Shown here: positions 1-12,000 of the stretch, in pieces | How positions within the stretch are numbered: the first letter of the stretch is position 1 | Layout: each line of letters opens with the position of its first letter | DNA from: Chara braunii | Lineage: Eukaryota; Streptophyta; Charophyceae; Charales; Characeae | Length of the DNA: 64,000 nt | Assembly (NCBI GenBank): GCA_003427395.1 | Contig: BFEA01000491.1 | Coordinates: forward strand, 845,023 to 909,022 | Direction: 5' to 3' | The notes under the pieces: model-generated | What the model was told of the DNA's origin: nothing | Seen by the model: the letters and a program-made list of their open reading frames with translations, nothing else | Databases searched by the model: none | Translations under genes and position numbers: made by a program

Positions 1-173
1 CAGGGTTGGTGTCAGTGAAGCTGACCACTTTGCGCAGGGGCATCACTAATGAGTCCCTATTACTCCTTATCCATCAGCCAAATGCATTCTGGGCAGACGG
101 TTAGGGTTTCACCAACAGGCAGCCACAGTCATGCTTTTTGCTGTGTAGTTGTGTATAGGGAACATGACAACAT

Positions 174-211
174 ACACACACACACACGCACACACACACA
201 TGCACACACAC

Positions 212-296
<85 letters not shown>
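174..296. repeat. compound (CA)n-(GA)n microsatellite
   Basis: Interrupted CA repeats (174-213) run directly into an uninterrupted GA tract to 294. It creates spurious RERERE and SLSLSL reading frames on both strands. Confidence 0.97.
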
Positions 297-297
<1 letters not shown>

Positions 298-313
298 GTC
301 TCTGATAGGATGT

Positions 314-412
314 ACCTACCATCTTCATCCGAATAGAACACCTGGTCATTATAGCTGTATTTGGGGCAACTTTCAGACCAGATGCAGCGATAATGACGAG
401 TTCGGGTGAAAA
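314..412. mobile_element. palindromic MITE, CCGTCTTCCCC family, copy 1
   Basis: Left arm acctaccatcttcatccgaa is mirrored by the right arm ending ttcgggtgaaaatg. The middle carries the family's ggggcaactttcagacc signature. Related copies at 16325-16483, 24886-25000 and 34634-34692. Confidence 0.7.
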
Positions 413-608
413 TGTTAGTTCAATGTGATGCATTTTGTATGACTGATAATTTTCTTCCTATGCTTTCATCTTACAGCTCTGTTGGATGAAATCGTCCTGG
501 GTTGTCAGATTGTGAAGTGGGCGTTTGCAAGTCTTCACTGTTCTCCCAGGTCTTTTTCTTTAGCTGTTTGGAATTGTATCTCAAAGCTGTTCGTTTCTCC
601 ACCTGCAG

Positions 609-711
609 GACACAGACGACTCAGGGCGTTTGGTTGGCGAAAGCAAAAGGGGTGGAGCCCACAACATTGGTGTTTGATTTGGAAGGCACTGATGGGCGAG
701 AAAGAGGAGAG
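609..711 (+). CDS. RHD3: RHD3 exon a (switch I and G3)
   Basis: First base completes an Arg codon begun in an upstream exon (phase 2). Encodes TQTTQG (switch I threonine) through [12 protein letters not shown], the G3 motif. Acceptor ctgcag; donor gtcaga, a weak but valid GT. Confidence 0.93.
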
Positions 712-3700
712 GTCAGACCTTCAACCAAGCATAATATAGGAGCCTATCTGTTTTATGGGCTGTTATATTGTAACCTAAATCTAAGCAGAGCCAGACTACA
801 GGGCTACGTCACTCTGGTCCCTATCCAGGGGGTGAACGAGTTTACATAATGAGGAAGAGCACCGTGTTCGTTTTAACCCCCCCCCCACTACCTCTCCTAG
901 GCAAACTTTTGCGATGAATTGGTTTACATCCACATTTTTCAAGGGCTCTGCCTTTTGCTGTCAGGATGTTTCTTTTTGTCAGCCAGGTTTTCTTCTTCTT
1001 ATAGCATTGAAAGATCCTTTGCAATCTATATCTCTGATTTTTTAATCAGATTCTTTTGTATCACAGATTCTGAGCGTGAAACGTCGCTAAACTCAGCGTG
1101 CTCCACTCCCTTCCTCCCACCCCCTGCCAAAGCCCTGACCCTGCTAGGTGCCACTGGGTATACTGCTGAAGGTCTCGGATTAGGCTAAACCAGCTGAGAG
1201 CCTAAACGGTTGGGAGGTCGCCTATGGGTCGGCTTCCAGTCTAAGGATACTGCTTTCAACTACCAAGGATGAGGCGTGATGTGGAGGGTTTCAAAGTTGC
1301 ATGCAAAGTGCGAAGGAAAAGGAGCAAATGGATTAGGACAAGGACAGACAGATTGAGAATGTGTGGCTGGTAGCAGTTGACTGAGCTCGAAAATGGATCT
1401 GAGGAGGAGGAAAAGAAATTCAAGTCAGTCCCTTGAAATCCTTTGACTGTTTTGCATTTGAGCAACTGTGTCTAAGCTGCCATGTCTCCTTGACTACACT
1501 TCCACCTCCCAGGCAGTGTGCTGGCCAACAACCCACCGACCGGTGGGCCCTGACGGGTCGACCCGTTGGCTGCACAGTACCTACCTGTCAGGGGACCTCC
1601 GACCATTGGAAGTGCAGTTGCCAAAGCATGCATTTGATTATGTGTCCTGTGGGGTCGGCTTTTAAGTGTGTGGTATGCTGTTGCTGCACTGGGTTTGATC
1701 TGCATGTGGAAACTGTTCTAAGGGCAGTAAGTAGGTGAATAGGGGTCATGTGCTTCACTGCCGTGCAAGGGTGGGGGAACGTTTACAAAAGCTAGTCTGG
1801 TCACTGCAGAGTGAATGCTTGCTGTCCGTCGATGACGAGGATTATTTAGCTGCTGGTTGGACCTGGGAAAAAAGAATATGCTATGACCTGTGTAGCATCG
1901 TGTTCACGTTCCGAGGCGAACCTGAACATGTTCGCCCGAACACGAACTAGCGCCCAAAACCCTCCGAACGCGAACATAAAAAAAAAAAGTCTTGGGAAAA
2001 TCTGAAAAAATATATGTTATGTAAAACAACAATATAAGCAACTTTGCCGAGTCGTGTTCAAATTCTTAGCCAAAAGCGAGTTGAGAATAAAGAACCAAAA
2101 AAAAAGGAAATTAAATTTTATTTTATTTTTACGGGAAAAAAAAATTATTTGCCCGAACACGTTCGTGAGCTGTTCGTGCGAACGCAGAGGGGCACAAACA
2201 TGTTCGGCAAGCTATGCAGGCTATGTCATTGTTTGCACTAAATTACATGCTGTCCTGTAGTTGGTTTGTGTGGGAATGGTCGAGGTCATTAGGCTTGCTT
2301 TTTGCTGAACAGTGTATTTGCTAATTTCTTTCTTCTCGTTGCTTTGTTTCTGACTGCAGGATGATACAACGTTTGAGAAACAAAGCTCCTTGTTTGCCCT
2401 TGCAGTTTCAGATATTGTTTTAATCAACATGTACGCTCCTCCTCCTCCTCCTCCTCCTCCTAGTCTCTCGCTAGCTCTCTGTGTTGCAATACACATGTTC
2501 GAGTACCTATCGGAAATGTTCACTGGATGTTGTTTCTTGCACTCCCCCTCGCCACCTTCCCCCAATCCTATGTTTCCCCACTCAGGATCTAGAGTCCTTG
2601 ATTTGGGCCATGCTAATCTTCTGTGTATCACGTGAGTTTTCTGTGAAGGACGTGGAATTCATGCTCATCTTTTGGGAATTGTGCTTGCATGATGCTTACT
2701 GGCTGTTACGTTTGCTGTGTTTGGGGTATATTTTTGGGAGGCTGGGAGCATTGCTAGTGTGTTCCTTTCTAGTTGTCCCTCGGGGTATCGGTTGCCCAGC
2801 TGGTTAGCAGACCAAGATTTAACTCTAAACTGTGTATATATATTTTGATGAATGTTGGCATAGTTGAAGGGATGATCAAACTGTCCAGAAGTTCTAATTT
2901 TGAGGCCTGCGTCACCCGCAATGCCCATCACTGTTCATCGATGTGTGTGTATGCGTAGTCATTTATGACAGAGCGAGTGAATGCCTGGCAGGGTAGGTTG
3001 TTCAAGGATTGTGGTTTGCAAAGAAACGGTGAAAGGGTTCAAGGGTTCAACAATTGATAGTACAGTGCTAGTGGCTGGTCCTCAGCTTGGGGACATCTTG
3101 GTGGTTCTATGAGGTGTTTATGACAGATTCTGTTTGTGTATGTTTCAAGGTGGTGTCATGATATCGGGCGTGAGCAGGCGGCAAACAAACCACTGTTGAA
3201 GACTGTTTTCCAGGTGAGGTTGCTGCCACTGTCATCTCTCCATTTTATGGGTTGTGTTTTAGGAGAGAGGAAACTTGTATGTTTTTTGAGATTCGAGGCC
3301 GCATAATTGTTGTCGAGCATGAGCCTGGAGAAAGAGCCGATAAGAAACCTGTGAAAGGGCTTGGAGGAGGTGCAGAAGCGCAAGAAAAGCCAGCCTGTGA
3401 GGGTGGGAATAGAAGCCAGTTCAGATGGAATGGAATCCCATATGTTTTCTCTCAGTATTTAAGAGCAACTCTTTGTCTTCACTGAAGTCTCTTTCGTTGT
3501 TGGGCGATGACTTCAAGAAGAGGGTTTGGCAGACAGTGAGATGTAGTACCTGCTTGGTGGCTGTCATGTAACTGCTGATAAACAGATGATGATTTGAGTT
3601 CCAAGTTCTGATCTATACAACAATGCTTGGGGCTTACGCCACCTTCCTTGCCCCATTTTTTCAGAAGACAAAAGAGGTGAGGGATTGAACTCACTTCCAG

Positions 3701-6050
3701 CTCTGTCTTATGTCTTATGTTTCTCACCTGTGGTGGTGGCTTATGAAGCCATCTGCAGAAGCCCTGTTCCTCTCGTCACTGCCATGGGTGAGGGTCTGAA
3801 TCTCGGATTAAGAGAGTCAGACCATCTGTAGACAGAACTGAAGCTTTTAGGTGGAACTCGCGGTTGTTATTCTAGTGAGGTAGTTAAAAACCATGAGATG
3901 GACAGATCGTTCTTCAGGAAAGATGCCACTGTGTTTGATCATCAACCGTTGGGGTAGACGATAAAGGAGTTCCCTTTCTGTGTGTCGAGTGCCATGCCAT
4001 GCGAGGACTTCACAGTAATCCAGTAGGCATTTACACTGCAGGTGAGCAGCCAGGTTGAAACAGTGTTCTGAGAGCTGTATACAGAGGGTGTGCTGCGTTG
4101 ACAGTGGAATGGAAAGACATTAACGAGGGTGTGTTATGTGACTTCTGCAGGTTATGATGAGACTGTTCACCCCAAGGAGAACTTTGCTGTTGTTCGTTAT
4201 TCGAGACAAGACAAGGGTAAGTGATGGATCTCTTCCCTATCAAGGTCCACTTCCGATAGCTTTAAGAGAAAAGACAAGTCCCACTTTCTCCTTCTTTGTT
4301 GAGGTAACATTAAGAACAGGAAGTATTCACAAAACTCTTACCCTGTTAGTATGCAAATAGCTCAGAAATTTCCCTGCCTGTTTGCAGTGCTTGCATGTTG
4401 GGAGATCTGTGAGATCCCAGATGTTGCTTGCATTTTGGGAGATCTGTGAGATCTCAGATGTTGATTGCATTTTGGGAGATCTGTAAGATCTCAGATGTTG
4501 GTCTTCAGATGCTTGGCTTGTAACAATGATCCATGGCAGCGGATCTTGAAATGCGTGTCTTTGTGAACTGAAGTTATAGAGGCCAGTTTGAAATGCTGCT
4601 TCTTTGTGATGACAAACTAGGGACACCAGCTGTTGAATCGTCTCTCCCTAGCTCTCACATGCGTAACGTGTTCCATTGTGTGTTTCTTCTCCCCCTTGTA
4701 TTATGCTTGGCTTATGCTAAAGCCATATGGTTGACAGTCATGCGATGCCCACATGTGTAATGTGTTCCATTGTGTGTTTCAGCTCTCGATGTGCTGCACC
4801 AGTTCCTAGTGCACAGCACCGTGCGAAGGGTATGGTGCAGGTGCGCTGCTGATTACACCTGCAACCCATGCAGACTCGATTGGGGAATAGCTTCAGAACA
4901 CAGTCCAGGCGCTGTCTTCCAACAGTGACCTGATGCTTTCAACAGAGAATTGACGGAATAGGAATGTAACTTTTAGCCGTCATGATTTTTGTCTTCAGAA
5001 CATAATGGCTATGCCAGGTCCATATGTCTGGTCTCAAGTATATCTTCCTGGTGGACATGTGCTCCTGTGGACCCTTTCATATGTGGTAGGGGCACATGCT
5101 GTGGCAGTCAAAGGACCAAACCGTTTGTGTCTGTATTGCTGTTTGCACTGGATTGTTCCGAGTGTTTGTTGTTCTAAGTGATTGGGCTGGGCATGAGAGG
5201 TAATTGAAATCGTATTCTCCAGTGGATGTAGTTGCCGGACTGTGCAGCCATACTTAGTTGAATACTCCTTTCTACTTTCCTGTCCCTGCATCACATTTGT
5301 TCGATTTACCAGTGGAAGTTGCTCCTGTACTTGAGCTTTGTTCACTTCTGCTTGCTTCTGTTCTGTTGTTTGATGAAGAACCCATGCATATCTCTGTTTG
5401 TGATCCTGAGAACATAACACACAGGGCAGTGATAGTGCCATGTCCTTCATGATTTCCCTACCTCATCGTGTGACCACTTGTCATTCTGTTTCTTTCTGCT
5501 CTTGTCAGACTCCGCTCTCTACGTTGGAGCCAATCTTGAGGGAGGACATCCAGAAGGTGCGTTCCAAAAGAATCCTTCTGTTTTTCTGTTTTTCAAATAT
5601 TCAAGGAAAACCGTCCTCTTTATTGTTGAGCCAGAACACTGGCATAGAGATGTCATTGTGGTTCATGAACGTGTTATTCTGAGTCGGGCTAGTTGCTAGG
5701 GTCTTTCGCAGCTTGAAAGCTGTGGTTGTTAAACACCAATTCAGCCAGTCACTGTTCTTCAAGATTCAGTTTTTGGTACACCAAGGAATGGAATATTCTT
5801 GAAGCTCCGTTCACCATTTCTGGTGGGATATAATGGCTCTACATTCGTTTCGACTGTTGGACTCTGCCGCCTCATGTTGTTGTAGGAACCGCTTTACTAT
5901 TATTTGTTGGGAATTGGCCACAGCTGCATCCAGTTTTGGTGTATATATCGTCATACATATTTGCAAGAAGTGTCAGCTTGTGGGAAGTCATTGTTTTCTT
6001 CTTCTTCTTCTTCTTCTTCTTCTTCTTCTTCTTCCTCTTCCTCTTCTTCT

Positions 6051-6094
<44 letters not shown>

Positions 6095-9000
6095 TTTTTT
6101 GAATTTGGTCCATGTTGTGATTTGTGCATGCCATCCTTGTGCAGGGGTCATGCTAATCTTATCTGCATCGTTCCAATGTTAATGCATGTCCTGAAGGACA
6201 GAAGTCATGGTTTTCAAGACTGTTGTTTACTCGAATTGGAATGCAATGTGAACTCCTTTTTTTTATATAGAGCTAACCAGGCAAATCACTCCACCAACTA
6301 AGAACGGCCATGAGTCACCAGCCGTACAATCAAGAAACGTAACTAAAGGTGATTACTAGTGTTTAGTAGTGAATTCTCACAAAACAGAGAATGGAACATG
6401 AAGTTAGGTGATTAGAGCTTGCTTGTCATTTCGTGAAGGAGAGTTTCGGATGATTCAAATCGGAGATGGTGTTTCCTGCCATTTTCTTAGAACCCAGCCC
6501 ATGTCGAGTGGATTGCTGACTTCGTTATCGGCTTTGCTGCAGATTTGGGATAGTGTTCCAAAGCCGAAGGGCAAGGACTTGAAGATCTCTGATTTCTTCC
6601 AGGTATCGTTCTAACTGACAAGTTCTCAGCATCGTCCTTCAGTGTGTATTTCTGCCTTTTCGTTTTAGATGCCGCAGGCGGGCAACTTTGCGCGTGCAGC
6701 AAATATCTTTGTGTTGCCTTCAAAACCTTCTCTGTTGTTTGCTGTGTTCTGTTTGAGTGCTCTGCATTGTTTGCAATCGGATTTGAACACTTGATCTGTT
6801 TATGAGCGTTTACTGTTCTGGTCCAGGGAATGTACAGGGTGAGCATTTCTGACTGTGCTCATTCCACACAGATGTGGAACAACATCATGTTGTGTACGCT
6901 GAACTGCAATCCAAGGAGTTCACTCACTGAAACAAATGACAGTGGCCAAACATCTCGCACAATGCCGCCATATTGAGCACACTCTACTCTCTGCCCTATC
7001 CCATTCCATCGAACAGATCCCGATCCTAAGTTGTTGGTACAAGAAGTGGTTGAATCACATCTGGGGTCAGAAATGTCGACTGAAGCTGAAGAGATCTCAA
7101 GGAGAAAAGACTTCACACAAGAGCCGAGGCCAAGGATGTTCACAACGGGACCTAGTCTGTTTATGTACCTCATGTTTTCAGGAAGGCATTCTGCAGTGTG
7201 GTCGGTGTTTTGGAATGAGAAGCGCTCGGGGAATGTTCAGCATGGTCGAGAGGCTCATCATAAGTTGGGATTTGGGGTTGGTTGGGAAGTCGATTTGTCT
7301 CAAGAGATTCTCCCTTTGATGAATACCATTTTCGTTGGGTTGATTGAGTTCTGGGATCGAGGTAGTTTGGCGCTGGACTAAGTCCTGAAGTTTTGTGTGT
7401 TGTGCAGGTCGAGGTCACTGCGCTGCCCAACTTTGAGTTGAAAGAGGAAGAGTTCCATCGGGCAGTCATAGAACTACGGGATCGATTCCAGAACTCTATC
7501 TCCCCTGGTGGTCTTGCAGGGGATCGGAGAGGAGCTGTGCCTGGAACCGCTTTCTGCCTCAGTACCAGTGGGATGTGGAACGTCATTAAGGAGAACAAGG
7601 ACCTGGATCTGCCTGCCCATAAGGTTAATCGCTGCCCTTCTGAGTTATAACATGTCGTCCATTTGTGCGGATACAAATCCAGATGTACAAGCATGTGGGT
7701 CGTTTTTTGCTATTAAGGGTATAATATGTGGTCTCTATGTGTGTAAAAGGTCTTGCTCCATCTTCCCTAATTAAACAACATTGTAACGCCAGTAGGAGTA
7801 CTAGGTTTGAGTTGCTTTTCATGTACAGAAAGGGGTTGCAAGGAATATGAGTGTGATCGACATACAGAAAACCAATGTTGCGAAATCACACAGATGTCCA
7901 GGTAGTCGTATGCAAGCAGAGAGTACAAAATGCACCGAGAAACCATCCATACAGAGCAATACAATGAAGTAATGAGCTAATGTTCAAGCCTGTAGGCCAC
8001 ACCAACACAGTATCCAAAGTCGCTCCTCTCTGTCTGGCGCCCAGCGCCCAACCTACTCTGCCTGACTATCCTACCTACAGCTGGTTCATGCAACAGGCTC
8101 ACTTGACTCTCGAAGACGAATGTACATGACTGTCAACTCCATAGCCGACCTCTCTTCATGCACCGGGTACGTATCTTGTCACCCTCAATCGGACCTTGAT
8201 TACCCCACACTGCGCCTGCTTCTCGTCACCCTCGATCAGACCTTGATTACCCCATGCTGCGCCTCCTTCCCTGAAGACCACCAGATCACCCACTACCCAC
8301 TGGCGCCCAGCAGCTCGGCTATGGCTGCCTGCGCCCCGCTGCCCTGCAGCACCCCACTTCACCACTATGCGCCCCGTCAGCGCCCTTGGCAGCAGCGCAG
8401 CATCACTTCCGCATTGCCTGCACTGGCCAGAATGCCTGGCCTGGACCGCCCTACTCCTTTTGTGGAAGTGGCGGTCTCCTGGATGCTGTGTTGTGGCCTG
8501 GCTGGAAGCTTCCAGTAGCTTCCGGTTGGGCCTCAGACCCTGCACACAGGCCCGAGACTACAGTTGAGGGCCTGGACCCGTTACGGTTGGACACGGCCTG
8601 AGTCTCTGCACTTGGGCTGTTTGCTGCATCTGTGCAGGGCTCCCAGGCAGGTGCGTCGGGAGTACTGCTTTTGCAAAGGTCAATGGCCTGCTTCCCAATG
8701 TATCGGCCTTGCTTTGTGTGTATGTGCTCAGGCGCAACTGTCAAGGCCTGGGTCAACTGTATGACGCAGCTTTGTGAGGCTCACGCGTCTATCCAACCAA
8801 CTGGCGTGCTGTGAGAGCCTGAATACCCACATATGGAAATGTTGAATTTTGCCTCTGACGAATATTCAGGCCCGCCTTCACTTAGGGCAGGCACTCGGCT
8901 TGTTGGGGGCCTTAGCCCAGGTCATGTGATGTCTGATAGGGCCCCTTGAGGGCTTGTTCCTCACAGGGTGCAGAAAAGGAAAATAAAAGTGAGAAACCTC

Positions 9001-12000
9001 ATAAATAACAGAAATAAAGTAGGTTTGTATAATTGGGCGTCTGGTTTGGGACTGCTGTACTCCGTGCACAAATTGACACCCGGACGGGAACCGGGACAAA
9101 TTGGATCTGATCCGTCGACATTCAGAGGAGGCCGGACCCTCGCACGGACCCTCGCATGGACAGAAGCTGACCCTGGACAGCGCGAGTAAATACTATATAG
9201 AGTTGACTTCACCACTGCTTGGACATTCAGTCTTGCGAGTTGCTTACGGCTACAATGCTGTACGTGAGACTTGAGAGGAGGATGCTGGCGCCACACTGCT
9301 TCGTGGGCGCCAGCCAGATACTGTAGTAGGAGAGGAGAGAGAAGGCAGCCATTGCTGCGACCATAGACGGCATCGAAGTACTGAGGAGAGGGAATGATAG
9401 TGTGGGCAAGGCGTGATGTTGTGTGCGTGTACCTGGTCTCATCTGATCTGATGGTGCTGATGATTCTGCTCGCTGCTGGAGGATCTCTTATCTGGGAGAA
9501 GCTGCATTTGCATCATCCATGTGTCATACTGTGCGCAGATTGCTGATGTGGCAGAGGTGGGAACCCTGGAGGAGAAAAGGGACTTGACTGCTGCAACATT
9601 CTACTGCCCCATCTGTCTTCCTTCCCCCCTCTCTTTTCTAGTCTGGCTACTCTTGACTTGGAGACTTTACTGGTAATGAGAGATCATGAACTTCAATGAC
9701 TTCGAATTGACGGACTTGCTGGAATGATTATCTCACGACATTGCACAACATTGTTATCTGACAACTTGATTGCTTGAGGAGACTAGGCTCATTACAGGGG
9801 CACTCTCGTCCTAGTATAAGCTCGCTCTGGAACGAAAAATAAGATCCAATTCCAGGTTGCTGACTACTGTCGCCACCTGAAAATAATGCTTGGGCGTTGT
9901 ATATGAATGTAATGCCCAGCACAACGCCCGGCCGACTTTATATTCATTATAATGCCCGGGCGTTATGTTCAGTGTGGGCAAGGCGTGATGTCGCGTGCGT
10001 GTACCTGGTCCAGCACAACGTGGTGGCGCTCCAAAGTAGAACCAAAAAATAAAAAAAACAAAGTTGTCTAGAATTGCAATGCAACCAACTTTTGGATGAG
10101 GGTCACTTCAGAATTCTTTTGTTTTTGTTTTTTGGACCATTTTGTGGTTTATGTGTGTCATCCTTGCGCAGGGGCCATGCTAACCTGAGGGTCACATCAG
10201 AATTCTTTTTTTTTTTTTTTGGACCATTTTGCGGTGTATGTGTGTCATCCTTGCGCATGGGCCATGCTAATCTTTTTCTGTATCGTTCCAATGTTAATGC
10301 TAACCTTGAAAGCCCATGTATACTCCCTCTACAAGGCACTCTGCCCATGACACACTCAAATATAACACCTGGGCAGGGGCCAATGCTAACCTTGAAAGCC
10401 CATGTATACTCCCTCTACAAGGCACTCTGCCCATGACACACTCAAATATAACACCTGGGCTTTCTCTTCAAAGATAACGCCCGGATGTTCAATTCGAATG
10501 TAACGCCCGGGCAAAAGGGCGTTCTATTTTGGTAAGAAAAAAAAATCTGATTTTTTGGGGTCAGTTGAATATAACGCATGGGCGTTATTTTCGGGTGACG
10601 ACGGTGATATTGAATGTGACATAGTTGCAGGGTGTCAAAAAGGTGATTGGGAATGCGTGTGCCACTTTAAAGCACTGTTTTTAGCAAATCCCGTGCATAT
10701 TAGAGCAAGCCACTTTCTTGAATTGCAGACTTGGGTGAGGACAGTTCTCATTTCGTTTTATACAAAATTTTTGGTCTGACAATTTGCAGGTCATGGTAGC
10801 CACAGTACGATGTGAAGAAATCGCCAATGAGAAGTTTGCCAATCTGCAACAGGATGAGGTATTTGTTTGTCCCCTATCTCTGTTTCGATTCCCTCTCTTG
10901 CTATCTTCACCCTCATTTCCCCTCCGCTTCTTGCTTGGGCTTCCCCTATGGTTCCGTTGGTTGCACTTTATTGGATGATGTCCCTCGACTTTCTTTTTGG
11001 ACGCTCTTGTTCTTGATGTTTGATAGGCAGGGGAAAAAGTTCAGTCCTTGAGCTCATGCTTGTTTTCAATGAAAACTCGAATCTTTTGCAGCTTCTGCAC
11101 AGGGAACTGGAGTGGAATCCCTCCCCGTAACTTTGTCAATGTTTCTTCTCTGCAGCTTCCTTCGCTGTTCTATGAACATATGAAAGTATTGAAGGATATA
11201 CATTCTCATTGCGCATCTGTGATTTCTCCCTTTTCAGCCCTTTACGTCGCCAGTCAGCCCTGGTCCGTTCTAATCCGTTTGCCATTATTATGCTGTTGCT
11301 GTTAGGCCTGCGTTGCTTATGATACCATCTCAAGCTGGGCCAGCACGACTGTGCAGGGCGTCAAAGCCCATTAGCATTGATTGATAGGCCTCCAAGGACA
11401 TCATAGCTATGGGTGTGGCCACACAGAATGGGTGTCACAACTGTTTGATGTAGAGATTGTAGAGCATCATTCAGTGTGGGTTATGTGAGGATTCCCTCGG
11501 TGTCGTGTGTGCTTCTTTGTACATTACAATGATGTGGAAATTGGACCAGCTTTAGCCCCAGCGCATTTTGCGAGTTGTGCTGCAGCTGGAATATTTTTTT
11601 ATGGTAGGTGCCTTGGCACAATGCTACATAACGAAACCTGTTGTTCACTGGTTTTCAGTTGGGTAACGGCTAGTTATGCCATTTTTATGAATGCGTCTGT
11701 GCAGGGATGGTTAGAGCTGGAGGCCACGGTCAAACTGTCGACTATGTTTGGGTTTGGCAAAAGGGCTGGTGTCCTCCTTTCAAAAACCATGGACGAGTAA
11801 GTTCACTTGATTCATGTGTTGTGATGTTTCTATTTTGTTGAATTTGCTGCCTGGACTTTTGGATATTCCACGAGGATTGCACTTGGCTCCTGGTTGTGGA
11901 TTCTGGATTTCTTCCCTTGTTTCCTGTGGACTCTTGCTTTCCTTTTTCCTTTTTTTTTTCCCTCCCCTCCCTTCCTCTCCCTAAGGTGGGCTCTTGCTTT

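Larger units (their letters stand above)
1..608. other. RHD3 intron sequence upstream of the first visible exon
   Basis: No earlier RHD3 exon could be found: nothing encodes the P-loop or the preceding conserved block. Holds the microsatellite at 174-296 and a palindromic MITE at 314-412. Confidence 0.7.

Noticed and set aside
101-433. Long Leu/Ser and Arg/Glu repeat ORFs
   Set aside because: They are translations of CA/GA microsatellites; the same applies at 43506-43835 and around the gap at 44141-45049.
1-608. Upstream RHD3 exon with the P-loop
   Set aside because: No frame encodes the GxxxxGKS motif or the block preceding TQTTQG.
5833-6301. Poly-Ser, poly-Leu, poly-Glu and poly-Lys ORFs
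   Set aside because: Frames through the GAA/TTC tail of the U6 retroposon, not genes.
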